Of a DNA stretch of 64,000 bases, positions 33,940 through 45,808 are shown piece by piece. The translations under genes and the position numbers were made by a program. The first letter of the stretch is position 1. Each line of letters begins with the position of its first letter. Location of the stretch: positions 4,588,001 through 4,652,000 of the forward strand of contig NW_027248940.1 in NCBI RefSeq assembly GCF_036711975.1, read 5' to 3'. The notes under the pieces were generated by a model. That model worked only from the letters and a program-made list of their open reading frames with translations. It did no database searches and had not been told where the DNA came from. The stretch comes from Onthophagus taurus. Lineage: Eukaryota > Arthropoda > Insecta > Coleoptera > Scarabaeidae.

Positions 33940-36335
33940 TATTTATTTATTTATTTATTTCATGTGGGTACAGAAACAGGTCGAACCCAATAATACTGTA
34001 CCACAAACAACCAATTGTATACAAATAAAATAGAATTACAGTTCACAATAATAATAATAATGAATTAACATTAATGGTACAAAAGTGATTCAAAAGGAAA
34101 AAAAAACTAAAACTATGTTTAGGTGATATAAATATATCATATATCAAATATCAAATGAACGCTCGAGGCAACACACCAACTGCAGCAAAGAGCAGTTTTT
34201 TAAATGCATAGAAAGAATGCTGAAACAGATCTATGTTAACACGATTTGCCGATCTTGCCATTCTCAATAAAGGAGAGTTTTGACAGGCATTGTTTCTAGG
34301 AGTAGGTGTCATAAATAGAAAATTAAAGCGAAGTAATCTCGGAGGAACGTGACCACATATAGAACCAACAAGCATTGGAGAATCACACTTATTGTTCAAA
34401 AGTTTGTAAAAATATAATATATCCCCACAAAAGCTAGGCTGGTTGAGGGTTAACATACAAAAAGAAGTGCAAGTTGATTCGTAATCAATGTATTGAATGG
34501 AAAATTTAAAACAAAGGTATTTGAGGAATTTAGATTGAATACGCTCAATTCTAGATTTATACGAGAGATATTGAGGATTCCAAACGACGCTGCAGAAGTT
34601 AAGTGTGTTGTAAACATAGGCAAAATAGAGATTTCTAATTGCAGCAATGTTTGAAAAAGCTACCATTGATCTCATAATAAATCCTAACACACGCCAGGCT
34701 TTGGAGACAACAGTATCGATATGTTTATCAAATAATAATTTATAATCAAATGTAACACCCAAATCTCTAATAAATGAGCAACCTCTCACCAGCGACGCTA
34801 TAATTGTAGTGGATTGTGTTCACCCTCCTAGAGAAGGAAATAACATTACACTTTGATAAGTTTAATGAAAGGCGATTATTTAAGCAAAAAGCATGTAGAT
34901 TGTTTAAGTCAGATTGCAGTTTAGAACAATCAAGAGGTGAGGAGATACGGAGAAAGAGTTTTAAATCGTCAGCATACATTAAACATTGGGCATAATTAAC
35001 GACGTCAAATATGTCGTTAACATAAATATTAAACAGTAAAGGGCCCAGATGGCTACCCTGTAGAACACCAGAAGGAACTGACACAGGATTAGAGAAAAAA
35101 CCATTAACCGAAACAATCTGGCATCTCTCCTTCAGATAGGAAGCAAGCCATTGCAAAAGATTTCCCTGAACACCAAACTTCTTTAGTTTGAACAGAAGTA
35201 AGTTGTGATCCACCCGGTCGAAAGTTTTACTAAAATCCGTATAAACTGAATCAACCTGACAAAAATCATCCAGAGTAGATAAGATATACTGGGTATATTC
35301 AAGCAAGTTACTTTCCACCGAGCGACCAGCAAAAAAGCCATGTTGTCTAGAATTGATTTTAGACTTAAGGGCAAAGAATAGACGTGCATGAACTACTTTC
35401 TCAAACACTTTCCCAAATGCTGGCAAAATAGATATGGGGCGGTAATCGGATATAGCACCACGGTCCCCAGATTTAAAAATGGGAAGAACAAAAGCCCGCT
35501 TCCACAATAAAGGAAAGACACCCATTATCAATGAAGCATTAAATAAAATAGTTAAAGGAAGGGACAGAGAGTATGAACATTCCTTGATTAAAATTGATGG
35601 AATACCATCAGTACCTATACTGTCTGTAACCCTGATGCCCATCAGGGCCTCCTCAACCTCAATTCTGTCAAACTGCATCTGACTCAAAGGAAGGGTATCC
35701 ATTTCTATACAATCCACATTCTGCTGGATTGGAGCAGGATCCACAAAAACCGAAGAAAAGAAATCAGCAAACAATTCAACACCGACAACAGTTCCATTCC
35801 ATTGTGGTGGATTAGATACTTTGGACGACTCCTTAGAATTGAAAAAGTGAGGTAGTCAAGTCGGTTTCTAAAACGCTTCCATCTACAGTGCGCCCTCTAT
35901 TTCTCTCGAATTACTTTAATGGTACTGTATGAAAACCAACAGGGAAAACCCTTGATAGCTTTGCGTTTTAAAGGGACAAATTCGCGAATAGCAGTATTAA
36001 CATAGTTATAAAAAATTTGAACAGCGTCATTGATATCACGACCAGCGAGCTCTGATTCCCAGTCAATTCCATTAAAGTACTCATTCAATTCAGGAAACCG
36101 GGCTTTTCTAAAACAAAAAGCATCACCATGATGTATAGATAATGAACGAGTAAATGAAATTGAGCAGGAAAACTTTAGAGTGGAGTGCGCACTGTCCTCA
36201 GGAAGCAATAGATCACTACAAAGAGATAATTGATGTACATCGGCAGAATTCGTAATAACAAGATCAAGTGTGTTTACATAAGAATTTTTATGATAATTTA
36301 GTTGGTTAAGTCCGCAAAGGGAAAGAACAATCAAC
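33940..36335 (-). mobile_element. LINE-1, 5'-truncated non-LTR retrotransposon (Jockey/CR1 group)
   Basis: The 3' end is the (ATTT)n run at 33940-33960, read as an (AAAT)n tail on the minus strand. The 5' end stops within the endonuclease C-terminus at about 36325-36340, where it meets the ankyrin gene. Same family as LINE-2 and probably LINE-5. Confidence 0.82.
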
Positions 36336-36337
36336 AA
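34151..36337 (-). pseudogene. LINE-1 ORF2 remnant (endonuclease end, RT, C-terminus)
   Basis: Three frames in order. 36337-35897 holds the end of the AP endonuclease (NTLDLVITNS; the usual SDH reads SAH) and the linker. 35774-34767 is the RT: FKSGDRGAISDYRPISILP, RQHGFFAGRSVESNLLE, VYTDFSKTFDRVDHN, GVLQGSHLGPLLFNIYVND and LMYADDLKLFL. 34789-34151 is the C-terminal thumb region (IRDLGVTFDYKLLFDKHI, NFCSVVWNPQYLSY). Frameshifts near 35850 and 34780 separate them and the N-terminal endonuclease is missing, so it is dead although YADD is present. Confidence 0.87.
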
Positions 36338-39300
36338 AACTTGGACCTATTTTCTCGTCTTCTGGAGTACGATACGCTCCGTTTTGCTGAAGCAAATACA
36401 TTACTTCATAATTTCCACAGTAACTAGCAATGTCTAAAGGTGTTAATCCCTTATTATTCCTAACATTAACATCGGACGAATTTTCGATAAGTAATCGACC
36501 GACTCCTTCATTGTTTATGATTCTAACAGCAAGGTGTAATGCCGTTTCTCCCATATTGTTTTGATCATCAACATTCGCTCCTTCTTTGATTAACATTTTA
36601 ATCATGTCATCATTGGCACCTTTGGTAGCAATGTGTAAGGGTGTTAAACCCCCATTACTCTTAGCGTTGACAATTGCCCCATTTTCAATTAATAATCGAG
36701 CCGACTCAACTAATACGTTATTATTAGCGGTGAAGTTAAAAAAAGGTACCTCTTCGATGATTTCACGACTTGCTTTTTCAACAGCTATATGTAAGGGAGT
36801 TTTTCCTTTATGATTTTTAATATTACAATTCGCATTTTTTTCGATTAGCAATTGAATCATTGCAGTATTATTAACGGAGTCGTGTAAAGGCGATGTACCC
36901 TCGTAATCCTCATCGTTAACATCCGCACCATTTTCGATTAACAATCGCCCAATATCAATGTTGTTACTATTAGTGGCAAAATGTAAAGGTGTTCTGCCTT
37001 TATTAGTTTTAGCATGAACATCCGCTCCATTTTCGATTAACAATTGACCGATTTTAACGTTTCCAATTTCAGCGGCAATGTGTAATGACGTCTTATGGTT
37101 AATATCCTTGACGTCAATAATCGCCTTTCTTTTAATTAACAATTGTACAAGTTCAATGTTTATTCTTTTAGTGGCATGGTGTAAAGGCGTTTCACCCTCA
37201 TTCGACTGAGCATTAACATTCGCCCCATATTCAATTAGCAACTGACTCATTTCTAAACTGTTTCTTACAGCTGCAAAATATAATGGCGTTTCTCCCTTAT
37301 TATTTTTAACGTCAACATTAGCGGCATTTTTGAGTAATAATCGACCTAGCTGAATGTTTCCACTGATAGCAACAAAGTGTAACGGCGTTGAACCTTCATT
37401 ACACCTAATGTTAACATCTCCGTATTCGACTAGCAGTTGACCCACTTCGTTACTTGCTGTTTCTGCGGCAATGTGCAGAGCCGTTTTTCCTTTGTTATCA
37501 ACTATATGATTCGCTTTTTTTTCGATTAGTAATTTAGCCAATTCAACGTTTTTACTAATAGTAGCAAAATATAAAGGTGTTAATCCATCATTACTTTTAG
37601 CATTAACATCCGCCCCTCTCTCGATTAGCAATGTACCTAATTCAATATGTCTATTACTTGCGGCTAAATGTAAAGGTGTTACTGCGTTATAATTTTTGGC
37701 GTTAATATCCGCCTTATTTTCGATTAGTAACCCACTTAATTCGAGATTTCCTTTTTCAGTAGCATAATGTAAGGGAGTGCTTCCTTCATTGTCTTTAGCG
37801 TTAACATTTGCCGAATTTTTGATTAATAATTGAGCCAAACCAAGATCTGTGCTGTTAGCGGCAAAGTGTAAAGGCGTTACTCCCTCATTGCTCGTAGCTT
37901 TAACATTTGCTTTATTTTCAATTAAAAGTTGAGCGATTTCAAGGTGTTTTCTTTCGACAGAAATATGTAAAGCTGTTTTTCCTTCGTTATTTTTTTCGTT
38001 AACATGTAAATCATATTTGAATAGCAATTGGATTAACTCAATGTTTTTCCTGTTCATAGCAGCAATGTGTAAAGGTGTTTCACCCTCATTATTTTTAGCA
38101 TTAATATCGGCCATGTTCATAATTAAAAGTTTTGCGATCTTAAAATTTGTTGTTTCGGCAGCAATATGTAAAGGAGTTTCTCCTTTATTATTTTTATCAT
38201 GAACATTCGCTCCCATATCAATTAACAACCGGATAAATTCTAGAATCGTTTCTTCGGTGCAAAACTCGTTTACACTCTTCTTAATGGCAATGCATAAAGG
38301 TGTTAAACCTTCATTATTCTTAACGTTAAGAAGAGCGCCATTTCGCATTAGTAATTTACTGATTTCTATGTTTGTTCCTTCGGTAGCAATGTGTAAGGGC
38401 GTTTGTTTATTAATATCCTTAGCATTTACTTCCGCATAAGATTTTATTAAAAATTGAACCAATTCTTTATTCGTAGTGTTGCTGGCATTATGTAAAGGTG
38501 TTACATTTTCATTAGTCTTGGCGTTTACATCCGCTCGATAGTCGGTTAATAATTTGCTGATTTCTAGATCTGCCCTTTTTGTAGCAATATGTAAAGCCGT
38601 TTCTCCCTTATTATTTTTACCCTCAACATGAAAATTGTGCTCTACTAGTAATCGACATAATTCAATGTGTTTCCTTTCAGTGGATACGTGCAAAACTGTA
38701 TCTCCCTTAATATTTCTCATGTCCCTTTGAGCTCCCATTTTGATTAGTAACTCGGCCAATTCAATATTATTATTATAACTGGCAATGTGTAGGGGAGTTT
38801 GCCCATAATTGTCCACTTCGTTAATAAAGGCGCCCTTTTCGATTAGCAATCTAACGGTTTCAAGATTAGATTGTACGTTACCTGCTTTATGTAAGGGTGT
38901 TATTCCCGCCTTATTTTTAATATTTACATTAACACCATTTTCAATCAACAATTGAGCGAACTTTTTGGTATCATTTGTAATCAAATGCAAGGCAGAATTA
39001 CCATTGTTATCGATAATTGTTACGTCACAATTATGTTGGATTAAACAAATCATTATTTCGAAGGAAGCTTTGTACCTGAGAGAGTACATTAATGGAGTTT
39101 CTCCAAATCGACTTCGAATGTTAACTATAGATTTGCTTAGAGATAATAAATATTTTAACGAATTTAAACTAAAAAATAACAAAAAACATTCATTAATAGT
39201 GGATTATTTGAGCCAATTCTTTTATTCTAACCTTCCATAGCGAGCAGCTAAATGTACGCAAGTCACATCACCAAAAGTATTTTCCAAAATTATTTTGCGA

Positions 39301-39514
39301 TAATCCCCATTGAAGTAATTTTTGATCTCATCAACGACATCATCACGAATAGCTCGGTATAAAGATGATTCTGTTATCGAAGATAGGTGCGGGTCATTAT
39401 CAAATAAATCTGCCTAAATAAGGTGTTAAATAATTTTGATTTGGTTGTTCACTTTCTAATTTTATTACTTACAATTGTGCTGTCTACGAAGCTACTATCA
39501 CCGTTTTCACTCAT
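36306..39514 (-). CDS. Ankyrin-repeat protein, three exons, 1028 residues
   Basis: Exon 1 is 39514-39473 (14 codons, MSENGDSSFVDSTI, donor GTAAGT). Exon 2 is 39413-39232 (acceptor TTTAG, donor GTTAGA). Exon 3 is 39168-36306 (acceptor TTTTTTAG). Joining exons 2 and 3 restores an ankyrin repeat across the boundary (CVHLAARYG then SLNSLKYLL). A short acidic N-terminus precedes a nearly unbroken run of roughly 28 ankyrin repeats of about 33 residues with consensus G-TPLHxA and LLIExGADVNAK, and no other domain or membrane helix is seen. Ankyrin solenoids bind other proteins; the partner cannot be told. The frame is intact, but the last few codons (about SFPLRT) lie in LINE-1 sequence. Eukaryotic introns argue against a bacterial contaminant. 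It may be a host gene or a duplicated family member. Confidence 0.82.
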
Positions 39515-40486
39515 TTTAAGTCACCTCTAAGTTAGTATAATATAGTTGTTATAGTTTGAAATTGAATTATTAACTAAATTAAATTTGGAAAATGCATGTT
39601 TAAATGTGCGACCCTATCAAGTGTTGTGGTGAATCGAGAACATTCGTAATGAAAATAACTAATATGTATCGAAAACATCCTGTTTTTTCTGGAAAAATTT
39701 ATTTTATCATTTTTGGTGGTTAGAAATATCTAGAACAATGATTTTGTTTTAGCGTAAAAAACTAAAAATAATAGTCGTATATATAAACAATAATATTTGA
39801 TTGAATTTTGATTTTTATAAATCACTAATTGTACTTTTATACTGGTTTATTATAAGTAAATCCGCTTTACATGTTTCGACTAATTAGTCATCTTCAGAAG
39901 CGCTACAAATTGACAACAAGAATGATAATAAAAGTTGTTACAAATATGAAATGAAATAAACTTACTTGTCGTAATATAAGAAACGGCGTTCAAAAAACTT
40001 CGCATAAAGTATAAGTCGTAAATAAGGTCAGCACATCAAAAACGGTGATATTCAAAACAATTATTGTAAATATTAAATTTTAAAAAACTATAGAACTAAC
40101 ATGTTAAAATGTAAATGTAAAGTTTAAGAATTAAAATTAAAAACGACGTTACATGCAAAGTTACAAAATAAAATGGTTGAGAAATTGCAAGAGGTAACCA
40201 CTTTTGATGAGTTCGGGAAACCAGAAATAAAATGTATAAATGCGCATGTGTTGAAAATAAAATAAAATAAAATTACATAGAGGGTGTTCAGATGAAACAA
40301 ATCCCTTCTACGAGTATAATTGTCTGCGAGGTAACAACTCTAAAATTTGTTTTTTAAAAAATGTATGTAATGTATATAATTTGTATTTTGTAGTTAATAT
40401 TTCCATTCGTTGAAAAGTAAGGTAAGGGAAGGGGATAATAAAATTTGGATTTTTAAATTAATAGAAAAATATAGGATAGGGAATAC
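39515..40486. other. Ankyrin 5' flank and Penelope-like remnant, no protein gene
   Basis: A+T-rich. 39830-39910 contains hammerhead A and looks like the terminal repeat region of a Penelope-like element; no RT or GIY-YIG coding remains. 40400-40660 has two overlapping low-complexity frames on opposite strands that are rejected as genes. 40487-40510 is the (TAA)n tail of LINE-3. Confidence 0.4.
39863..39902 (-). ncRNA. Hammerhead ribozyme motif A (Penelope type)
   Basis: On the minus strand: stem I CGCTT, core CTGAAGA (fits CUGANGA), T, stem II GACT-AATT-AGTC, core GAAA, two-base-pair stem III made of the palindrome CATG, cleavage triplet GTA, stem I partner AAGCG. Every invariant hammerhead position is met. 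The very short self-complementary stem III is characteristic of hammerheads in Penelope-like retroelements, which cleave best as dimers. It lies in a non-coding remnant about 350 bp upstream of the ankyrin start codon. Confidence 0.75.
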
Positions 40487-40795
40487 AAGGATAATAATAA
40501 TAATAATAATAAATAAATTTATTGCCATAATAAGAAACAAAAAATACAAATTAAAGAAAATGTATACATTTAACTTAATACATAAATACGGGCAAAAGGG
40601 TCGATTTATCGCGTTAGCGATATCTTCCAAACAACCCAATCAATCAGCAGTATACTAAGTTATATAGAAAAACAATAAATGAACGGCAAGCTGCTATGCT
40701 AAACTTATGGTCACCAAAAACGGTGCATAATGATAGTTGCTGGAATAAAAGAAGAAGAGAAGAGAAGAAAAGTAGAAGAAGAGAAGAAAAAGTTT

Positions 40796-43714
40796 TCAGG
40801 AAGATACTTGAAGAGCCAATAAATGACGTTTTAGGTGGTTTTTAAATGTTACAAGGTGAGGAATATTACGGATCTCAGTAGGCAGACTATTCCAAAAGGT
40901 TACTGCCTGCACAGCAAACGATTCGGTACTATGGGTCGAGAACATAAGCACAGAATCTAACTGAGATCTAGTAGGTAAACCATGCGACGACAAGCGTTGA
41001 AATATACAATACAAATACCTTGGGGTTTGATTGTGAAGAACAGTATATAACATAGTTAATATACGAAACGATCTACGGTTCTGACAGCTTAATATCTGCA
41101 AATAATTACGGTATGGGGTTATGTGTTGAGATCTCTCGAGATCAAAGATATACCGTATGCAGTTGTTTTGAAGTCTTTGCAGTTTGTTTCGTAGTGTTAC
41201 CGAAAGATCAGGATATGCCGTGTCAGCATAATCAATATGGGGGAAAATCAGGGAAAAACAAAGATTACGACGGATCATGGGAGGAAGGAAGCAACGGAGA
41301 CTTTTCAGTGAGTGGAAACAATGATAGACCTTTCTGCAGACGAATTGAATTTGAGGTTTCCAGGACATTGTAGAATCCATAACCACCCCAAGGTTTCTAA
41401 CCGTGTCTGACAGCTGAATAATGTCTCCGTCAAGCATTAAGTGAATGGATGAAAAAATATTCAGCTTTGCCAGTAAAGGTCGACTGCCAAACGCAATTGC
41501 TTGAGTTTTAGCAGTATTTATTTTAAGGCCATAACGTTTGGACCAATCCAAAATATTGGAAAGGTCATGATTAAGACGTGCAATTGCTTCCGGAAAATCA
41601 TCAATAGTTGTCGTAGTGTAAATTTGGAGGTCATCAGCATACACATGATAATTACAAGAAATACAGTGGGTGACGGCATTAATAAAAATCGAAAAGAGCA
41701 ACGGACCCAACACACTACCCTGGGGTACACCACATTTAATATCACAAGCAGACGAGAGCGCAGAATCAGCACACACACACAAGGAACGACAGGAAAAGTA
41801 AGATTGAAACCAAGATAAACATGAAGAGGTAAATCCAAGGGCAGCTAGTGACGCCAACAAAAGATCGTGATCAACCGAATCGAACGCCTTGCTGAAATCA
41901 AGTAATACAAGGATGGTAACACAACGTTTGTCGCAAGCATACCTAATATCATCCGTAATCTTAATAAGCGCTGTTGTCGTGCTATGACCCTTACGAAAAC
42001 CCGATTGAAAGTCGTTGTGCAAGTTAAATTCTTGTAAATACTCTTGAACTTGTAGATAAACAAGGCGCTCGAGAGCTTTAGATAGAACAGATAAAATGGA
42101 GATAGGGCAAAAATCATTTAAACTTGAGGGACTCTTGGATTTAGGTATAGGGACAACATGAGCAACCTTCCAGATTAAAGGGAATGAGGATCGTTCAATG
42201 GAGAAGTTAAAAATGTGGGTAGTAGGAGTAAGAACAATATCCAATATAGGAAGAAGAAGTTTGAGACCAACTCCATCAGCTCCCACACTCGTAGACCTCG
42301 AGTGATTCAAGGCATCGCGGACTTCTGACGCTGTGACCAGGACAAAGGAGTAAGAGGAGGATTTAGATGAGGCAAGAATTTCAGAAATAGTTGTCATCCT
42401 AGTCCCACCACTAATGAGCAGAGGTGGGTCAGCAAAAAACCTCGCCAATGAATCCACATTACAAGCAGCCCGAACAGAGGGAGACTCAACCGCCCCTAAG
42501 GAACGCATCAACCTCCAAAACGTCCTCGGATTAGCATTGGGTAGTCTCCGGTAGAAATACAATTTTTTGGCATTTCTACATTGGTGATTGCAACGGTTAC
42601 GCAAGATCCTATAGTTTTCACGATTAATAGTATTTGGAATACGTTTAAATAATAGCTTTGCACGATTACGCTCCCTCATCAGTGATCTTATCTCATCACT
42701 TAACCAGGGTGCGGGCGGATGTCTCACCCTACGTCGTCTGAGTGGGGCATGCTTGTCATAGAGATTGATAAGTTTAGAGTTGAAGTAGTCAACCTTGCCA
42801 TCAATATCGGCCATTCGATAAAGCGGAAGCCAATCGATCCTCTGCGCATCAGACAACAGCAAATCGTTATCAATACGACCCAGATCACGAATGGAAATAA
42901 TGCGTTGCGAGAAAATATGTTGTCGTATCTGCACTGCACAGTAAATTAAATCGTGATTGGAAAATTGAGGAGCAGGGAGCTGATCATACATAAGTATGCT
43001 GCTCGGACGAGTCGTAATAGTAAGGTCCAGAAGCGAATGCGAAGTTGGAAGATGATGAGTTGGTTGTGAGGGCAGGATGGTCAAATTTAATGAGGAAGTA
43101 ATGAAGCGAAGTTTGTCAGTCCGTAAGTCATTTTTTAGCAAACAAGTATTGAAATCTCCCATAAGAAGAATAGTGTTATAATTAAAAGAGTGCCTCTCAA
43201 GGGTTTCCTCCAATTGATCAAAGTAGTTAACACGAGGAGGACAGTAAAAAACGGCAAGTAATAACTTGTTGTAGGAACTTTTCAGTTCCACAAACATAAA
43301 TTCAGCCCCCTGAACTGACCCATCGGAGGATTCGACAATCGTAGCACTCAGGCTATCCCTGATAAATAAAGCCACTCCCCCACCCCGCGAAAACAGACGA
43401 TCGTTTCGCAAAAGACATGTTTCACTGACCATAATAATATCAAAAATATTAGATTCGAATGTGGTCAAGAAATCATCGAAGTGGGCAGAAATACTTTGCA
43501 CATTAATATGACACACGGAGATAAAGTTTGTTAATCCGTTAAACAAATCAGCTGAAGGTATCCCATGATAAGTACTAAAGTCGTTTACATCAGCTTCACA
43601 CGTACGATCGAGAACAGAATCAAAAGTGGAGAGAAGAGAAGAATCAAGAGAAGAGTTACAAGAATAGAAAGAATGAGAAGTAGAATCAGATGAGCAACCA
43701 GCATCAGCATCCAT
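40796..43714 (-). CDS. LINE-3 ORF2 (AP endonuclease and reverse transcriptase)
   Basis: 972 codons, uninterrupted. Endonuclease: SVCHINVQSISAHFDDF, SETCL, RGGGVALFIRDS, LLMGDFNT and SNHDLIY. RT: VPIPKSKSPSSLNDFCPISIL, FQSGFRKGHSTTTALI, VLLDFSKAFDSVDHDLL, GVPQGSVLGPLLFSIFIN and HVYADDLQIY (YADD). A thumb region then a C-terminus of the CR1/Jockey kind (VTFWNSLPTEIRN). The spacing between SETCL and RGGGVA is short and the usual SETWL Trp is Cys, suggesting a small in-frame deletion in the endonuclease loop. Otherwise it looks active. Confidence 0.9.
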   Translation of the reverse strand: MDADAGCSSDSTSHSFYSCNSSLDSSLLSTFDSVLDRTCEADVNDFSTYHGIPSADLFNGLTNFISVCHINVQSISAHFDDFLTTFESNIFDIIMVSETCLLRNDRLFSRGGGVALFIRDSLSATIVESSDGSVQGAEFMFVELKSSYNKLLLAVFYCPPRVNYFDQLEETLERHSFNYNTILLMGDFNTCLLKNDLRTDKLRFITSSLNLTILPSQPTHHLPTSHSLLDLTITTRPSSILMYDQLPAPQFSNHDLIYCAVQIRQHIFSQRIISIRDLGRIDNDLLLSDAQRIDWLPLYRMADIDGKVDYFNSKLINLYDKHAPLRRRRVRHPPAPWLSDEIRSLMRERNRAKLLFKRIPNTINRENYRILRNRCNHQCRNAKKLYFYRRLPNANPRTFWRLMRSLGAVESPSVRAACNVDSLARFFADPPLLISGGTRMTTISEILASSKSSSYSFVLVTASEVRDALNHSRSTSVGADGVGLKLLLPILDIVLTPTTHIFNFSIERSSFPLIWKVAHVVPIPKSKSPSSLNDFCPISILSVLSKALERLVYLQVQEYLQEFNLHNDFQSGFRKGHSTTTALIKITDDIRYACDKRCVTILVLLDFSKAFDSVDHDLLLASLAALGFTSSCLSWFQSYFSCRSLCVCADSALSSACDIKCGVPQGSVLGPLLFSIFINAVTHCISCNYHVYADDLQIYTTTTIDDFPEAIARLNHDLSNILDWSKRYGLKINTAKTQAIAFGSRPLLAKLNIFSSIHLMLDGDIIQLSDTVRNLGVVMDSTMSWKPQIQFVCRKVYHCFHSLKSLRCFLPPMIRRNLCFSLIFPHIDYADTAYPDLSVTLRNKLQRLQNNCIRYIFDLERSQHITPYRNYLQILSCQNRRSFRILTMLYTVLHNQTPRYLYCIFQRLSSHGLPTRSQLDSVLMFSTHSTESFAVQAVTFWNSLPTEIRNIPHLVTFKNHLKRHLLALQVSS

Positions 43715-43984
43715 TTTTACTTGAATTGACCTTCAAACGCAAAAAAAAAGAAAATAAAAATAATTAACACCAATGACTAAATTTAATCAACCGAATAACA
43801 TTACAGTGCCAGCCGTGCAACGAAAAACCGGGCGATTACTATAAAATAATGGAGCAAAAACGAAAAGAAAATAACAATAACAATTTTCTTGTAGTTGAAT
43901 CACAAAAAAAAAAAGGAAAAATATATATGTATGTACTTCTAATTTACTATTAAGCTAACAGACCCGAGACGACATCGCCACGTA

Positions 43985-44284
43985 TCACTCAACCGCTACA
44001 CGACTCCTAGTAGTCACACCGCGACGAGGCTGAGGACGAGGACATTCTTCCAGATCAGAAAAGCAGCGTATTACCTTCTTCTTATCCTTCGCCAACGCAA
44101 CGTATATTCGTCCATCTGAGGTCCAAGTATTTTCAGGTCCCATTAAGGCTTTAGCTTTGAGGTAGAGCTGAAGACGACGGGCAGTAAGGGATTCAGAAAT
44201 GAAAATCTTTTTACCTCTCAGTTGTTTCTTGTTGGTCCATATCATTCTCCGCATATTATAAGAGACCAACTTTACAATGATTGG
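43985..44284 (-). pseudogene. LINE-3 ORF1 C-terminal fragment
   Basis: The open frame reads IVKLVSYNMRRMIWTNKKQL, then ISESLTARRLQLYLKAKAL and TWTSDGRIYVAL, to the stop at 43985. It aligns by eye with the end of LINE-4 ORF1 (RERRMVMHNRKLL, VEDLTKVRHRLYQEA, VWSLGGNIFV), the nucleic-acid-binding ORF1 protein. The coiled-coil N-terminus is lost to 5' truncation. Confidence 0.75.
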
Positions 44285-45618
44285 TCTCTAAGGATAGGGT
44301 GTAGACAGGAGTTGGGTGTTGCCGCAGGGACCCCAAAATCTGCGAACAGTGTGTGCTGCTAAGTACACTGATCCTCAGTATTTTGGGGGCATTTGTATAA
44401 GGGTGGCTTTAAGGGGAGAACCTGGTCATTAAGGCACTCAAGTCTTGTATTAGTCTTTATGAATTTGTCTATTTCATAGCTCTCTAAAAGCTCAAGTTTG
44501 TGGCCTTTATTTTGTTTATGTATCAGTGTTACATTTTCTTTAATATCAAAAGTGTGGTTGTGCAGAGATAGGTGTTTACCAAAATTAGAGTTGGGTTTTA
44601 TTAAATGTTCTCTAATTCTTGTTTTTAGGGCTCTCCCTGTTTCGCCAATATATGTGGCTCCGCAAGTATTACATTCTAAACTGTAAACACCGTTAAGTTC
44701 CAACAAGTCTAGCTTATCTTTTGCATTATGCAAAAGATTTTGTAAGGTGTGATTGTTTTTGTAAGGTATGCTGATTCCATATTTATTGAAAATGTTTCTG
44801 ATATTGTGAGCTATTTTGCCGGGATAAGTAATTGATCTGTATGTATCAAAGTTTTGAGTTATAGGTTGAAGACCTGTAGAGTTGTTAAGGTTTTGTTTAA
44901 AAATGAATTTATTAATTATTTTGTCAATTTGGGATAATTGAAAACCATTGTTAATACCTATACTCTTAATTATATCAATTTCTGTGTTTCTATCTTCGTT
45001 TGAAAGGGGGGTGTTGAAACATCTATATAGATAAGCATTAAAGGCAGCTAATTTGTGTGTTGTAATGTGATGAGAATGATATGGGATTATGGTGTCTGTT
45101 TGTGTTGGTTTTCTGTAAATTTTGTATTGAATAGAATAATCGGTATTAACTAAGGTGAGATCTAAGAAGTTTAGTTGTTTATGTTTTTCAATTTCTATAG
45201 TAAATTTAAGATTTTTATGGAGGTTATTAATGCATTTATGGAAATCATCTATCAAATTGTATCCGTCATCATCCCAAAGTATCAAAATAACATCAACATA
45301 TCTGCGCCATATGACTATATTATTATTGTTAATGTTATCTTTGTGTAAAATTTTGTTTTCCTTATTATTAAGGAATATGTCGGAGAGTAGACCGCTCAAG
45401 GGGGATCCCATTGAATTGATAGAAATTTTGTTCTGTGCATATTTTAAGTAAATTAAAAATATGTTCAACATTTTTTGAGTCCACTTTTTCTTCTATGATG
45501 TGTTTAGCTATATTTAGTGTTTCATTAACTGGAACGTTGGTATATAAGTTTGTGACATCGAAAGATGGTAAAGTAAAGTTTTTGGGTAAATGTAAAGATT
45601 TTAAAGTTTCTATAAGTT

Positions 45619-45808
45619 TGTTAGGTTCTTTTTCCTTTTGTACCCGATTCCCGTAAAATAAAACGCACTACACAGTTTAACCGCTTTATTTCACAACTTC
45701 ACAACTCAACATAACCTCTCCTAACATAACCCTCTCGCGCCCGTTATATCGTTACTATTGATTTCTTTTTTTTTACATTTTATTATTTTATTAATAGATG
45801 GCACTACA
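45619..45808 (-). repeat. 3' LTR of gypsy-3 (190 bp)
   Basis: On the minus strand TGTAGTGCCATC... to ...GAACCTAACA. The pol stop codon lies 18 bases inside this LTR. Confidence 0.92.

Larger units (their letters stand above)
40487..44285 (-). mobile_element. LINE-3, CR1/Jockey-group non-LTR retrotransposon
   Basis: Read on the minus strand: end of ORF1 (44284-43985), spacer (43984-43715), ORF2 (43714-40796) and a 3' UTR ending in a (TTA)n tail at about 40487-40510. It is truncated 5' within ORF1 where it meets Penelope-1. Confidence 0.85.

Noticed and set aside
33712-33993. 93-codon Lys/Asn/Gln-rich frame
   Set aside because: Low complexity and ends inside the tail of LINE-1.
40394-40658. 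Overlapping 81-82 codon frames on both strands
   Set aside because: Low-complexity (AAT)n tail region of LINE-3.
41113-41838. Plus-strand frames of 86-106 codons opposite LINE-3 ORF2
   Set aside because: Antisense shadows of the RT gene with no domain content.
44252-44289. AGAGACCAA / TTGGTCTCT inverted pair at the LINE-3/Penelope-1 border
   Set aside because: Nine-base match at an element junction; no other sign of a transposon end or regulatory site.
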